A DNA stretch of 64,000 bases from Amorphoplanes friuliensis DSM 7358. Its GTDB lineage: Bacteria; Actinomycetota; Actinomycetes; Mycobacteriales; Micromonosporaceae. The position numbers were made by a program, and so were the translations under genes. This document shows positions 1 through 8,793 of this stretch, piece by piece. The DNA lies in the NCBI RefSeq assembly GCF_000494755.1, contig NC_022657.1, forward strand, positions 6,424,001-6,488,000, in the 5' to 3' direction. The notes beneath the pieces were generated by a model. The model was not told the origin of the DNA. It did not search any database and saw only the letters and a program-made list of their open reading frames with translations. Numbering within the stretch: position 1 is the stretch's first letter; each line of letters starts with the position of its first letter.

Positions 1-138
1 GTAGAGCTTCGCGAGGGTCGCCGCCGTGGCGTCCTCAGCCGTCTGCCAATCGCCACAGGTCACGAACGCGAGCGAGCGCAGCTGCTCGAACCGGCTGCGG
101 ACAAACTCGCGAAAATCGTCCGCGTCTTCGGTATCCAC
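1..138 (-). CDS. SigE-family RNA polymerase sigma factor, N-terminal part
   Basis: Only the first 46 codons lie in the window; the gene runs off the left edge. The GTG start at 138 has a GGGAG-type ribosome binding site about 10 bases upstream. The protein begins VDTEDADDFREFVRSRF and continues with a segment ending in GDWQTAEDATAATLAKLY. That is the region 2.1/2.2 signature of the small actinobacterial ECF sigma factors called SigE-family, where a GDW(Q/H)xAEDxxQxxLxKxY block is usual. Such proteins direct RNA polymerase to a small regulon. Region 4 and any anti-sigma partner lie outside the window, so only the family can be given. Confidence 0.75.
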   Translation of the reverse strand, partial: MDTEDADDFREFVRSRFEQLRSLAFVTCGDWQTAEDATAATLAKLY

Positions 139-464
139 TCCGTTGTGCTCCCTTCGTCGTGTTAAGAGGCGCGGTGGACTGCCATGGGTTGCACGGGATG
201 ATCGCTTTTCTGAAATTGCGGGGCTCGCGGCACCCGCGACCGCGTTGTGGTCAGCGCCGGTCTCACGGTCCGTCGCGGAGGCTGCGGCGGTCAGCACGGG
301 TCGTGCGCAATCCGGCCTCCGGTGCCCGCAGCAGCGCGTTTACCGAGAATCCGGTCACCGCGAAGGTGGCCGTCAGGTGGCCGGCCAGTCCCGTCACGGC
401 GGCCTTGTGCAGATGGGACGCGCGGCGCCGCGGGCTCCGGGGACGCTCATGCCTCGGCAGTCCG

Positions 465-608
465 TCAGGACGAGAACGCGCCGACTGCTTGACCGCCGCC
501 GGCGGAGGCGCCTGCTGAGCCGCGGCCGGCCTTCAGCAGGTCGGCGAGGAACGCCTCGAACCTCTCCCCGCCGACGCTAGAAGTGGGAAGGAGGTCCCCC
601 AAGTCCAT
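465..608 (-). CDS. Small candidate protein, 47 residues, unknown
   Basis: An ATG at 608 has GGGGA about eight bases upstream and opens a 47-codon frame starting MDLGDLLPTSSVGGERFEAF and ending in a Gly/Ala/Ser-rich tail. The amino acid content is balanced and acidic, unlike chance frames in this GC-rich DNA. The same frame stays open upstream of the ATG to about position 700. A competing frame (533 to 799) begins with a GTG overlapping the stop of the pseudogene upstream, so which is translated is unclear. I do not recognise the protein. A short, leader-like acidic start with a Gly/Ser tail could suit a peptide precursor, but no modification enzyme is nearby. Confidence 0.3.
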   Translation of the reverse strand: MDLGDLLPTSSVGGERFEAFLADLLKAGRGSAGASAGGGQAVGAFSS

Positions 609-795
609 TCGCGTGATCCCCGTTGCAGACACCGCACCAAGAGCATGTCCGGGATAAACGGCACAGCCACCGTATAGCCGCCGGCCTTGCCGGTCAGCGC
701 ACTAGCGCGCACCTGCAACCGCCCCGGCTCGGGGGTCGGCCCTGACGCGCAACACTGCGGACGACTGGTGCGAGTGCAGGACACCACCAGCCCGG

Positions 796-1746
796 TCACC
801 TCACCTCAAAGACGATCCGGGGTGCCGGTACCGCGGCGAACCCAACAGTCCGCTGAGGGTTCAGCGCGTTGATCCCCAAGATAGTCAGGAGATGGCCGCA
901 GGAGTTGACCAGCATGGTCTCGGCCGTGACGGGCTCATACATGTCCGGCATCGCCGATGGAGCGTGGGCCGTATATGAAGGTTGCTGGATGGCGTACTCG
1001 GCATAGGCAACGAGATGAGCGTGCCGCGCCCGCCGGAGTTCGTCTTCGGTGACCACGCCCTCGGCCAGTCGTGCGATTGCCTCCAGGCGTGCTCGTATGA
1101 GCACGATCAGAGACTCGGCCAGCAGCGGTGCTGCGGGGTGGCCGATGGCTTTGCGGATGGCTCCGGCACCGGGTTCGAACACCTCACGTATGGCGACCGT
1201 CAAGCTGTCGAGGTCCGCACGCCCGGTGTAGGCGATGTCCGTCAAGGTCTCCACCAGCGTCTGCCGTGCAGACGTGGTGGCGCTCGGATTGTCGAGTTGT
1301 TGGACAACCCGCTAGGCGATCTGGCGGGCCTGCCGCTTGCTGGCCCGCGGGTCGCCGACCCAGGTCTGGAGCGCTCGCAGGGCTTGTCGTGTGGGCACGT
1401 ACTCATCGCCCCATTACATCCAGATACCTACATGGATGCGGGCGAGTCCTTTGATCTTGTTGGTCGGCCGATGGTGCAGCAGCGTGAGTAAGAGGTTGCG
1501 CTGCTTGGCTGAATACAGGGCCTGGCGTGAACCATGTCCTTGGCCGGCTGGCCGGTGCCGACCCGATGGACTACTGGCCCGAAATTGGTCGGCGAACCTA
1601 AGAATGATCACCGTACGGGCGTTGGTGTCAGCGAGGTGTCGTGATCGTCCATGTAGGAGTAAGCCGCACACCGATGTTTGGCATCGCAGACAAGGAAGCC
1701 TGCCACATCGAATCCGATCCTCCCGCCCCGCGAACGCCCTGCTCAC
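796..1746 (-). pseudogene. Decayed gene of unknown function with two in-frame stops
   Basis: The clearest coding part is the last 152 codons, from a GTG at 1254 to the TGA at 796, giving a helical protein with segments such as LLAESLIVLIRARLEAIARL. The same frame stays protein-like upstream of that GTG (for example WGDEYVPTRQALRALQTWVG) but is cut by TAG at 1312-1314 and TAA at 1414-1416; it is then open again back to 1746. The simplest reading is a longer gene inactivated by two nonsense changes. Alternatively only the last 152 codons are expressed from the GTG. No known domain is recognised. It lies just outside the left end of the tRNA-Pro island. Confidence 0.45.
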
Positions 1747-1908
1747 CGAGGGTTCCTGAAGGTAAGAGCGATTCAGGTTGGAAGCTCAAGGAGCGTCGAG
1801 TACCGAGCAGGCCACGAAGATCGGTCGGAATCCCGGCGTACACCGTACGCGCGTACGTCCAAAAAACACGTGTCGCGCCGACGCGGGTACATCAATGTCG
1901 ACAAATGC

Positions 1909-1933
1909 AAAAGGCCAGCTACGCTGGCCTTTT
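1909..1933 (-). terminator. Hairpin terminator next to the left att repeat
   Basis: A perfect inverted repeat with 11-bp arms and a 3-base loop. The arms begin and end in A/T runs, so on the minus strand the stem is followed by T residues. It lies directly downstream of the left copy of the tRNA-Pro 3' end (minus orientation). It was probably the terminator of the tRNA gene before the island inserted; the intact tRNA now uses a different hairpin carried by the island. Confidence 0.65.
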
Positions 1934-1938
1934 GTTAA

Positions 1939-1983
1939 GTCGGGCTGACAGGATTTGAACCTGCGACCCCTTGACCCCCAGTC
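1939..1983 (-). repeat. Left attachment-site repeat (partial tRNA-Pro copy)
   Basis: These 45 bases are identical to 33217-33261. They cover the 3' part of tRNA-Pro(GGG) from the anticodon loop and stem through the T-arm and acceptor strand to the first base of the encoded CCA. Beyond 1983 the sequence diverges, so this is not a working tRNA. A duplicated tRNA 3' end at the far side of a gene block is the classical mark of integration by a tyrosine recombinase. Confidence 0.9.
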
Positions 1984-2193
1984 GCATTACAATTCTGTTA
2001 AGCAGTATCAGGGGGTGCCTTTATGTACACAGATCTGGACAGAACGGCATCTTAGTACCGCCCAGTATCGCCCAATGAAGAGAAGTTGACCATGCCTGTG
2101 ACCACGGCCAATCAAGTGCAGTGACTGTCATTCGATGCGCACACCATTCCTAAAGCCAACTGACATAAAATTTGCTTCCGCATACCTCGCATA

Positions 2194-3741
2194 TTAGGAG
2201 CTAGCCCTGCGGAGCACTGGAGCAAAGATGCCGCGCCTGTTGGTGTCAGTGGATCTATTGCCGCGCCGAGGCGAAATCCAACCTTCGATTAGTTGACGAA
2301 TGTTCCGAGATCCCGCGGGGCGGTTGGCTGGCTCCATGCGCCATCTGGCTCCCTCTCCGATGAGCCGGTAGCAGCGTGCCCCGCTGAACACCAGGTGATG
2401 GTCGCCGTCCTGCTCCCACAAAGCAGGACCGGTGTGGGTAGCGAGCTGAGCCCAGGTCTGATCGTTACAAGACACAAATCCGTGGCCCGGGAGGGGCCAT
2501 CGTCGCAGCGAGTCGGCCAGTAGCCGGTCGGCGGTGACGCCGGCCGGCGGGTTCACGGCGAGTTCCAGGTCGGTCTCTGCCATGTAGTGCTCGAAGTAGC
2601 GCCAGGCCTCGCCAAGTGCACCCGTACCGTCGAGACGCATACCGAGTTCCATGCCGCCGGTTAGGCCCATCGTGGTCATGAAGTTGGCGGAGAAGAGGGA
2701 ACCGATACGGCGATCTGCGAGGCATCCTTTGGCGTGCGTCAGTGTGTCGGCGTAGACCTCTACCCCGGCCGCATGGAACGCGGCTGCCTCGGCTCGTGAG
2801 GATTCGGCGTTGTTGCGGCCGCGCAACAGCATGCGCACCCGTACGCCACGTTCGATGGCGCGGCACACAGGGTCGTACAGGATCTCGGGTCGCGCGGGGG
2901 CCTTCGGCATGTCGAACGTCATATTGCCGATGCTGAAAGTACCCAGGATCAATTCATGCTCGGCCTGGTCGATGGTTCGTCGTATGTCGTCGAGAATGCG
3001 ATGCTGCTCCTGCCAGGTCCATAGGAGGCGGCTAGTTTCGGGGACGCCATTCAGGGCATCGTCGGCCGGGCTTCGGTCGCTTACGGAGTGATAGGACGGT
3101 GCCGGCGGCATGTCCCATGGACTTTGTCGCCACAGGCGTCGGAAGGCCCAGGCCAGCACGGCGACCTCGTCGACTCCCTCCAGCACCACGCCGTTCTCGC
3201 CAACGCAAGTGAACGACCGCGTGACCAGATTGGCGCTGGAGACCAAGGCGCGAGCATCGTCTACGACAGCAAACTTCGCGTGGAGCCCTGGATAGCCGCG
3301 GACGTAGATGCCGCTGGTCGTTAGTCGGGTGAAGTTGCGGAACTCGATCTGGGTGTCGACGTCCAAAGTGTCGGATGCGTCGTTGATGGCTTTGTTCAGC
3401 CCGCGGTCGTCGAGCGCCGAGACGACATAGACGCCACCTTGAAGCCGGTCGGCCGCCCGTTCGAGGGCCTGCCGGACCTGCTCGTCACCGAGGAACAGGG
3501 TGGCCACGAACACTCTGCGGGTCGCCGAGTCGATCAGGCGCACCAGTTCCTCGCGGATGTTCGACCCGCCACCTTCGTAGGTAAGGCAGTGCCGTACGCC
3601 GTCCTGCGATCCGGTATCGCGGGGGATGAAAGGGCTACGGATGGGAGGGCCGTCCTGGCGCCTGAGGAAGAAGGCGCCGTCCACAGTTCGCCTTCCCAGG
3701 TCGATGACCTGGCCCGGGCTGCCTGCCAGAAGCTCATTCAC
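2194..3741 (-). CDS. Phospholipase D-family nuclease with two HKD motifs
   Basis: A 515-residue protein of the PLD superfamily, whose phosphodiesterases include nucleases. Two HxKxxxxD motifs are intact: HAKFAVVDD near residue 154, followed by SSANL, and HAKGCLAD near residue 335, followed by FSANF. One polypeptide could thus form a full two-lobed active site. The GTG at 3741 is chosen because AGGAGG lies about eight bases upstream and it overlaps the stop of the preceding gene; an ATG 12 codons earlier has no such site. It is the last gene of the four-gene CARF unit and presumably an effector nuclease. It resembles DISARM DrmC only in fold, since DrmA and DrmB are absent. No membrane segment or signal peptide is seen. 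Confidence 0.8.
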   Translation of the reverse strand: MNELLAGSPGQVIDLGRRTVDGAFFLRRQDGPPIRSPFIPRDTGSQDGVRHCLTYEGGGSNIREELVRLIDSATRRVFVATLFLGDEQVRQALERAADRLQGGVYVVSALDDRGLNKAINDASDTLDVDTQIEFRNFTRLTTSGIYVRGYPGLHAKFAVVDDARALVSSANLVTRSFTCVGENGVVLEGVDEVAVLAWAFRRLWRQSPWDMPPAPSYHSVSDRSPADDALNGVPETSRLLWTWQEQHRILDDIRRTIDQAEHELILGTFSIGNMTFDMPKAPARPEILYDPVCRAIERGVRVRMLLRGRNNAESSRAEAAAFHAAGVEVYADTLTHAKGCLADRRIGSLFSANFMTTMGLTGGMELGMRLDGTGALGEAWRYFEHYMAETDLELAVNPPAGVTADRLLADSLRRWPLPGHGFVSCNDQTWAQLATHTGPALWEQDGDHHLVFSGARCYRLIGEGARWRMEPANRPAGSRNIRQLIEGWISPRRGNRSTDTNRRGIFAPVLRRASS

Positions 3742-4909
3742 CGGGAAAGTCCTCCTGTCGGCGCAGGGCATAGACATGCTGGTAGTGCTGTCCGGTCCAC
3801 AGCGCGCTACGTACCTCGGCCACGGTCAGACCGTTCGGCGGCAGGTCGTACCGTTCTGTGCTGGCCGTCGTGATGGCTGCCAGCTCCTCGGAATCGATGT
3901 TGGCGACCGATCTGGCCGAGACTTCGGCCACAGCGTGCTGGAGCGCGAAGATGTGTGACGCTCGCTCGTCGCCCGGAACGAACTCGACATCGACGTAAAC
4001 GACGTCACGTTCACCGTGGATCAGCAAGCCACCGGGGTGACCGAGCCGGATCCTGGCCGCAGCCGCAGAAGCAGCCGCCTCCTGGCCCAGCTCGTAGCGC
4101 CAACTCCCGTCCGCTCTCGTCGCCACCACGGGTCCCCATGCGTCGGCGGCCGAGACCGCCTGCTCGGCGAGGTCCTCCCACCGACTGGCCAGCTGGTTCG
4201 CGTACGGGATCTGCAGGGTGAGGCGTTTGGAGGGCCCTACTTCGATCTTGAGGTAGGCGCGGAACGTGCCGTCGGAGCCGATTCGCACATATCCGCTGCA
4301 ACGGTACTGCTTACACACGTCGGCGATTTCCGTCTCGGTGACTACCGGACTCACGATGTCCTGCGAGAGCCCGCGGATTGCTTGTCCCGCAATGCGCTCG
4401 GCGATGAGATTGTGCTGGCTGGTCAGACTGGCGCCACGCTGTACATCGACGAAACCGGCCGGTTTCGTATGGTGCAGGCGCGGTGCCCGCCGGCCCTCAC
4501 TGGAGGAAAGAGCCACGATCTCGTCGGTGTCCGCGAGATACAGCAGTGTGACTGGAGTCTGACGCAGTCTCACCACAGCCGCCCGGTCCAATGCGGGCTG
4601 GGCATAGTCCGTCGCGACCGCGCCGTACCCGTCGGTCTGGAGCAGACCGAGGCTCACAAGCCTACTGATGATACCGTCCACGGCTTCGGCCGGAATGCCG
4701 GTGATTTCCTCGATGTCGGCAGCGTGGACGGGATTGAGGGCTATAGCCGCCTCGAGAACCAGCCGGTCGATTGCGGTCAGGTCCTCCTCGAACTTGCGGA
4801 CCATCGGCACATCCGGCCAGACGTCGAGACCAATGAGCGATTCCTGTACGACGACGGTCGCCTTGGTTTCGGTTTGCCGTGCGGCCTGAAACTCGAAGCG
4901 GACCGTCAT
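3734..4909 (-). CDS. Unrecognised protein with possible winged helix, third gene of CARF unit
   Basis: A 391-residue protein. The ATG at 4909 overlaps the TGA of the helicase gene upstream (ATGA), which fixes the start; the frame is open further upstream but only as a shadow of the helicase. Residues of about 40 to 105 contain helices of winged-helix character (AIDRLVLEAAIAL, then DIEEITGIPAEAVDGIISRL and VSLGLLQTDG), similar in layout to a sensor-repressor HTH. The remainder is mixed alpha/beta with no motif I can name. Coupling to a helicase upstream and a PLD nuclease downstream suggests an adaptor or DNA-binding subunit. This is inference; the HTH is suggested only by pattern. Confidence 0.7.
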   Translation of the reverse strand: MTVRFEFQAARQTETKATVVVQESLIGLDVWPDVPMVRKFEEDLTAIDRLVLEAAIALNPVHAADIEEITGIPAEAVDGIISRLVSLGLLQTDGYGAVATDYAQPALDRAAVVRLRQTPVTLLYLADTDEIVALSSSEGRRAPRLHHTKPAGFVDVQRGASLTSQHNLIAERIAGQAIRGLSQDIVSPVVTETEIADVCKQYRCSGYVRIGSDGTFRAYLKIEVGPSKRLTLQIPYANQLASRWEDLAEQAVSAADAWGPVVATRADGSWRYELGQEAAASAAAARIRLGHPGGLLIHGERDVVYVDVEFVPGDERASHIFALQHAVAEVSARSVANIDSEELAAITTASTERYDLPPNGLTVAEVRSALWTGQHYQHVYALRRQEDFPGE

Positions 4910-7900
4910 AGCCGGCGAACTCGCATGAAGTCGTCGTCCTGGTCGACGAGGCTGAAGAGGTTCTCGTAGAAGATCCGCGCGGGACCGGGCGATGCGCCGG
5001 CGGAAGGGGCACCGAGCCCGCTGAGGGTAGGGCCATGTCCGACGAACACAAGGGCGCGACGCGCCCGGGTGAAGGCGACGTTGAGGCGCCGGATGTCTTG
5101 CAGCCACTGACCGTACCCTGGGCCGATTCGCCCGGTGTGTGCCCTGGTAAAGCTGATGATGACGAGATCGCTCTGCTGGCCCTGAATACGGTCGATCACG
5201 TCGATGACCTCCCACTGCAGGTGTGGCAGGTCCAGGCCGCGTAGCCGGCGTGACAGTTGTTGTGCCTGAGCCCGGTAGAACGCCAGAACGCTGACAGTGA
5301 CAGGCTTGGAGCCACTTCGCCCGAGATCTTCGTTGTACAGGCGGCAGACACGTTCCACGAAGTCCTGCTCCCGTTCGTTGACGAAGCCGTGATCCTGTGG
5401 CGTATCGCCGGAGTCCCGAAAGTGGCTGGTGTCGACAAACGTCACCGGTTTCGTCAGCGTCTCGGCGAGCACCAGCGGAGTAAGCCCGATCGCAGCGAGA
5501 TCGGCGGCAGGCGGAGTACGGTATCGCCCTCCATAGACTGGTTGGGCAACGATCCGGGCCAATGGTTCGATCATGCGCCGCTGCCAGACGAGTTCCTGTC
5601 GCAGCCCGGCGGGAACCCGGGGAGCCACCCGCTGGAACAGGCTCTGCACCAGGTGACGAAGCATGGCCGTTAGCACTTGCCGATCCGGATCGTTCCCGTT
5701 GCCAGATGACTGGACGCGGCGGTACGCCGAGTCGAAGGGGTCCCGGAAGCTCGCGGCCCACAAACCGCTGGAGTTCAGCTCCTCCGCGACGGCCAATACA
5801 CTCTCGGCTCGGAACTTATGGAGTTCCTCGTCCTCGGCCCAGACCTGTGCGAGGTATTGCACGGAGGCTTCGAGGCTCTCGCCGGCGCCGCGGTGGAAGC
5901 GGTGCAGAGCGGTCAGCGCGTGCAGGAAGTGCTCGTCGCGCTGGTCGACATGCGGGGGCAGTTGGTGCTCGTCGCCGACGAGAATCCACCGTCGCGCCCG
6001 TGTGGCGCCGATGAGGAACTCGCTCTCGGTGACCCGGCTCGCCTCATCGACGATAAGGGTGTCGTAGTCTGCGTACCGGACGACCTGGCTGCCTCGTCCG
6101 ACGATCCCTTTGGTGGTGGCACATACGAGGTTCGCGGCCCGGACCAGCGACTCGCGGATGTCGGCCAAGAGCAGGTCGTCGGACTGGCCGCTGGTCAGCT
6201 CGCACCATCGCTGGTGCAGTGCGGGAAGTCGTCGTAGTACGTGCAGGCGACGCTCGAGTTGCTCAATGTCCCGGCTGTGGTCCGCCGGATCCTCGGATTG
6301 CCCGGCAAGGATCTGGCTGATCTTCCCGACTCGTTCGGCTGCGGCATCGTGGCGGCTCTGAGCATTGGTGAAATCTTGCTCAGCGGCGGCAAGCGAGTTT
6401 TCGATGCGATCTCTTCCCACCTCCAGTTCCCGCCGACACCAGGTCTGGTCTTCCAGGGCGGATCGCTGCTCCTGCTCTGCCGCAACGAGGTCCGCCACAG
6501 CCTGTGACAACTGCCCGGCGATCTGAGCGATCGATCCCAGTGCGGCCAGCTCCCCATGGTCCGCGCCTGCTGGTAGCGTCCCGGCGAGGAGAGCAGGGAC
6601 CGTTCCAGCCAGAAACGCAGCGACTCTCCGCCTCTCGTTCATGTCAGCAACCTGTGTCATGGAAGTCCGAGCGTCACCGGCGGCCTCCGCGAGCCAGATC
6701 CATCGCAAGGTGCTCTGCCGCACAGCCGCATCCATCTGCTGTCGGGCGTTGCCGGCACGTTCTCGTGCGGCCACGACATCGTTGGTGCGGAGGGCCTCGA
6801 CAGCGGCCGTCTGATCTTCGGCCGTGCGCTGCCGTTCTATGGCCGCGCGTGACCGGTTCCGCAAGTAGGTGACCGCTGCCTCTGCCTCAGCCGCCCGGCG
6901 ACGGGCGGCAGAGACGCGGCCGAGATTCATTGCCGTCAGCATCCGACCGAGCTGGTTTTGATGGGAGACCGCGTTATTCAGGTCGAGTTGCGCCCGTCGC
7001 AACTCTGCGAGGGCGCCCTCCAGCCGTGCCATCGCAACGCGGTTATCCTGGCCGGCCCGTGCTACGGCGTTCTTTGCCTCTGCCACATCGTGGCTCATCA
7101 GCCTTGTTGCCCGGCCAAGTTCGGTGTTCACGGCGTCAAGAGCGCTCGCGGCGGTCGCGGCTACCCGCATTGCCGCCTGCCAGCTCCGCGCGAGCGGGGG
7201 GAGCGGCTCGAGTATCGGACGAGCCGTCGTGAGCAGTGCATCGTGGATGCGTACGGCCCGGCTCAGGGTGCTAGCGGCAGCATCGATGCGAGCTGTCGCC
7301 GACTCCGTCGCATCATTCAGATTGGCCAACTCCTGATCGGCCCTGGAGCGGCTGAGATCGAGGCGTTCGGCGGCCGCCGCGAGCGCGACCCGCGTGTGGG
7401 CCAGGGCAGTCGCCTGGCGGCGTTTGTCCGCGATGGCGGAGATCGCTTGCTGAGCGTCCTGGATGCGCTCCTCGACCCGAGTCAACTCTCCGGCCCACAG
7501 TGGGTCTCGGGCACCCTTCGCGGGTCGGACGACTAGACCTGTCAGGCCAGCGCCGACATTGGGCTCAAGGTAGTCGCGGACGGACTCGTGCACCCGGTCG
7601 TCGTCCCAGGTAATGCGTAGCGGCCGGACGCCGGGCTTGTGCCCGATCCTGCCCAGCACCTCGTCTACAGCGACATGAGTCGGCGCCAGGAGCAGCACCC
7701 GCTCGCCCCGTGCGGTCAGTTGCCTAACGATCTCGCAGATGACCTCGGTCTTGCCTGTTCCCGGCGGACCCTGTACCACGAACGCGTGTGGTGTTGACAT
7801 CGCCCCGGCGACAGCTCGCCGCTGCTCTTCGTTCAGGGGCACACTGCTGTCGCTGTCGTCGCAGAAGAACCGCTGGGGCAGCGCGAGCGGTTCCTGGGCG

Positions 7901-8793
7901 GCGAGGCCATGGGGTTGGCATAACAGGCAGGCAAGATCGTCCCAGGAGCCCTCCACCTCGCCATTGAGAAAGCTTTTGAGCGCCAGAGCGTTCTGGCGCA
8001 TCCCGAATGGTTTGACGAGATTGACGGTCACTTCGGTCCCGCGCTTGGGCGACCAGTGACCGGGTTGCCGAATCGCGATGCGCCCGGCACGAATTCGTTG
8101 GACGCTGGTGTTCAACGTGACGCCGTTTGAGGCGGTGATCGTCACCCGGCGGCGGTCGAAGTCGGCCAAGTCAGTGACAGGCTTGACATCGAGAACCACC
8201 GTGCCCGCTCCGTCGAGGCCCTCCTCGACGCTGAGGACGACGCCCTCGACAGTTTGCTCGGCGACTTCCGGACGTTGCTCAACGATTTCCAGGAGCCGCT
8301 CCAGACGGCCGTACTCCAGGTGGACCGCGCGCTTGAGCTGTTCGGAGGCGGGCGCTCCGACGCGACCCCGGTAAATCTGGCGCCACTGTTCCAGCTGCCT
8401 GAGCAAGTCCTCCATGTCGAAGGCGAGTTCGCGATAGTTCGGCTCGAAGGAGACAACGGTCGGCACGATGCGGTCATACCTGCGAGGCATCGAGGATGTC
8501 ACCTCGATGGTCGTCACCTCGGCCAACCAGGCCCCCGAAGACTGGCCTTTACGACGTCGGACCCGGGCCTCGAATCGAGAGCCGCCGAGCCGGTAGGTCA
8601 GAGGACCCTGCTGTCCCGAAGTACGGTATCGAGCGATCCAGATTCCGCCGGCCATGTCGTCAATCACCTGGTCCAGCGTGGTGCCGTCCGGTGGAGCCAG
8701 CCTCTGCTGTGTGGACAGCAGGATCTCCGCAATCCTCATGGGCGGAGGGTGGCCGGTGTTCGGTTGATCAGGCTCGAGTAGAGGCGGTGCCAT
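4906..8793 (-). CDS. Large SF1 (UPF1-like) helicase with long coiled-coil insertion
   Basis: A 1,295-residue superfamily 1 helicase. Walker A is GPPGTGKTEVICEIV near residue 343, followed by APTHVAVDE (motif Ia). Motif II is LIVDEASRVTE near residue 914, motif III is GDEHQLPP, and motif VI is NVAFTRARRALVFVG near residue 1,244, as in UPF1/Dna2-type enzymes that translocate on single-stranded nucleic acid. About 500 Ala/Arg/Glu-rich residues between motifs Ia and II look like long coiled coils, possibly an SMC-like stalk. The roughly 330 N-terminal residues include beta-rich stretches that could be an OB-like domain. No nuclease motif is seen, so cutting may fall to the PLD protein two genes downstream. 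Start and stop overlap both neighbours (TAATG, ATGA). Confidence 0.85.
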   Translation of the reverse strand: MAPPLLEPDQPNTGHPPPMRIAEILLSTQQRLAPPDGTTLDQVIDDMAGGIWIARYRTSGQQGPLTYRLGGSRFEARVRRRKGQSSGAWLAEVTTIEVTSSMPRRYDRIVPTVVSFEPNYRELAFDMEDLLRQLEQWRQIYRGRVGAPASEQLKRAVHLEYGRLERLLEIVEQRPEVAEQTVEGVVLSVEEGLDGAGTVVLDVKPVTDLADFDRRRVTITASNGVTLNTSVQRIRAGRIAIRQPGHWSPKRGTEVTVNLVKPFGMRQNALALKSFLNGEVEGSWDDLACLLCQPHGLAAQEPLALPQRFFCDDSDSSVPLNEEQRRAVAGAMSTPHAFVVQGPPGTGKTEVICEIVRQLTARGERVLLLAPTHVAVDEVLGRIGHKPGVRPLRITWDDDRVHESVRDYLEPNVGAGLTGLVVRPAKGARDPLWAGELTRVEERIQDAQQAISAIADKRRQATALAHTRVALAAAAERLDLSRSRADQELANLNDATESATARIDAAASTLSRAVRIHDALLTTARPILEPLPPLARSWQAAMRVAATAASALDAVNTELGRATRLMSHDVAEAKNAVARAGQDNRVAMARLEGALAELRRAQLDLNNAVSHQNQLGRMLTAMNLGRVSAARRRAAEAEAAVTYLRNRSRAAIERQRTAEDQTAAVEALRTNDVVAARERAGNARQQMDAAVRQSTLRWIWLAEAAGDARTSMTQVADMNERRRVAAFLAGTVPALLAGTLPAGADHGELAALGSIAQIAGQLSQAVADLVAAEQEQRSALEDQTWCRRELEVGRDRIENSLAAAEQDFTNAQSRHDAAAERVGKISQILAGQSEDPADHSRDIEQLERRLHVLRRLPALHQRWCELTSGQSDDLLLADIRESLVRAANLVCATTKGIVGRGSQVVRYADYDTLIVDEASRVTESEFLIGATRARRWILVGDEHQLPPHVDQRDEHFLHALTALHRFHRGAGESLEASVQYLAQVWAEDEELHKFRAESVLAVAEELNSSGLWAASFRDPFDSAYRRVQSSGNGNDPDRQVLTAMLRHLVQSLFQRVAPRVPAGLRQELVWQRRMIEPLARIVAQPVYGGRYRTPPAADLAAIGLTPLVLAETLTKPVTFVDTSHFRDSGDTPQDHGFVNEREQDFVERVCRLYNEDLGRSGSKPVTVSVLAFYRAQAQQLSRRLRGLDLPHLQWEVIDVIDRIQGQQSDLVIISFTRAHTGRIGPGYGQWLQDIRRLNVAFTRARRALVFVGHGPTLSGLGAPSAGASPGPARIFYENLFSLVDQDDDFMRVRRL

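Noticed and set aside
139..464. Minus-strand frame ending in HKAAVTGLAGHLTATFAVTG...LRDGP as a gene near the left edge.
   Set aside because: It has no supported start codon and most of its upstream part is low-complexity Arg/Pro. It may be a remnant, but I cannot show it.
2194..8793. Calling the helicase plus PLD genes a DISARM system (drmA, drmC).
   Set aside because: The helicase is SF1 UPF1-like, not the DrmA type; no DUF1998 DrmB is present and the methyltransferase belongs to BREX.
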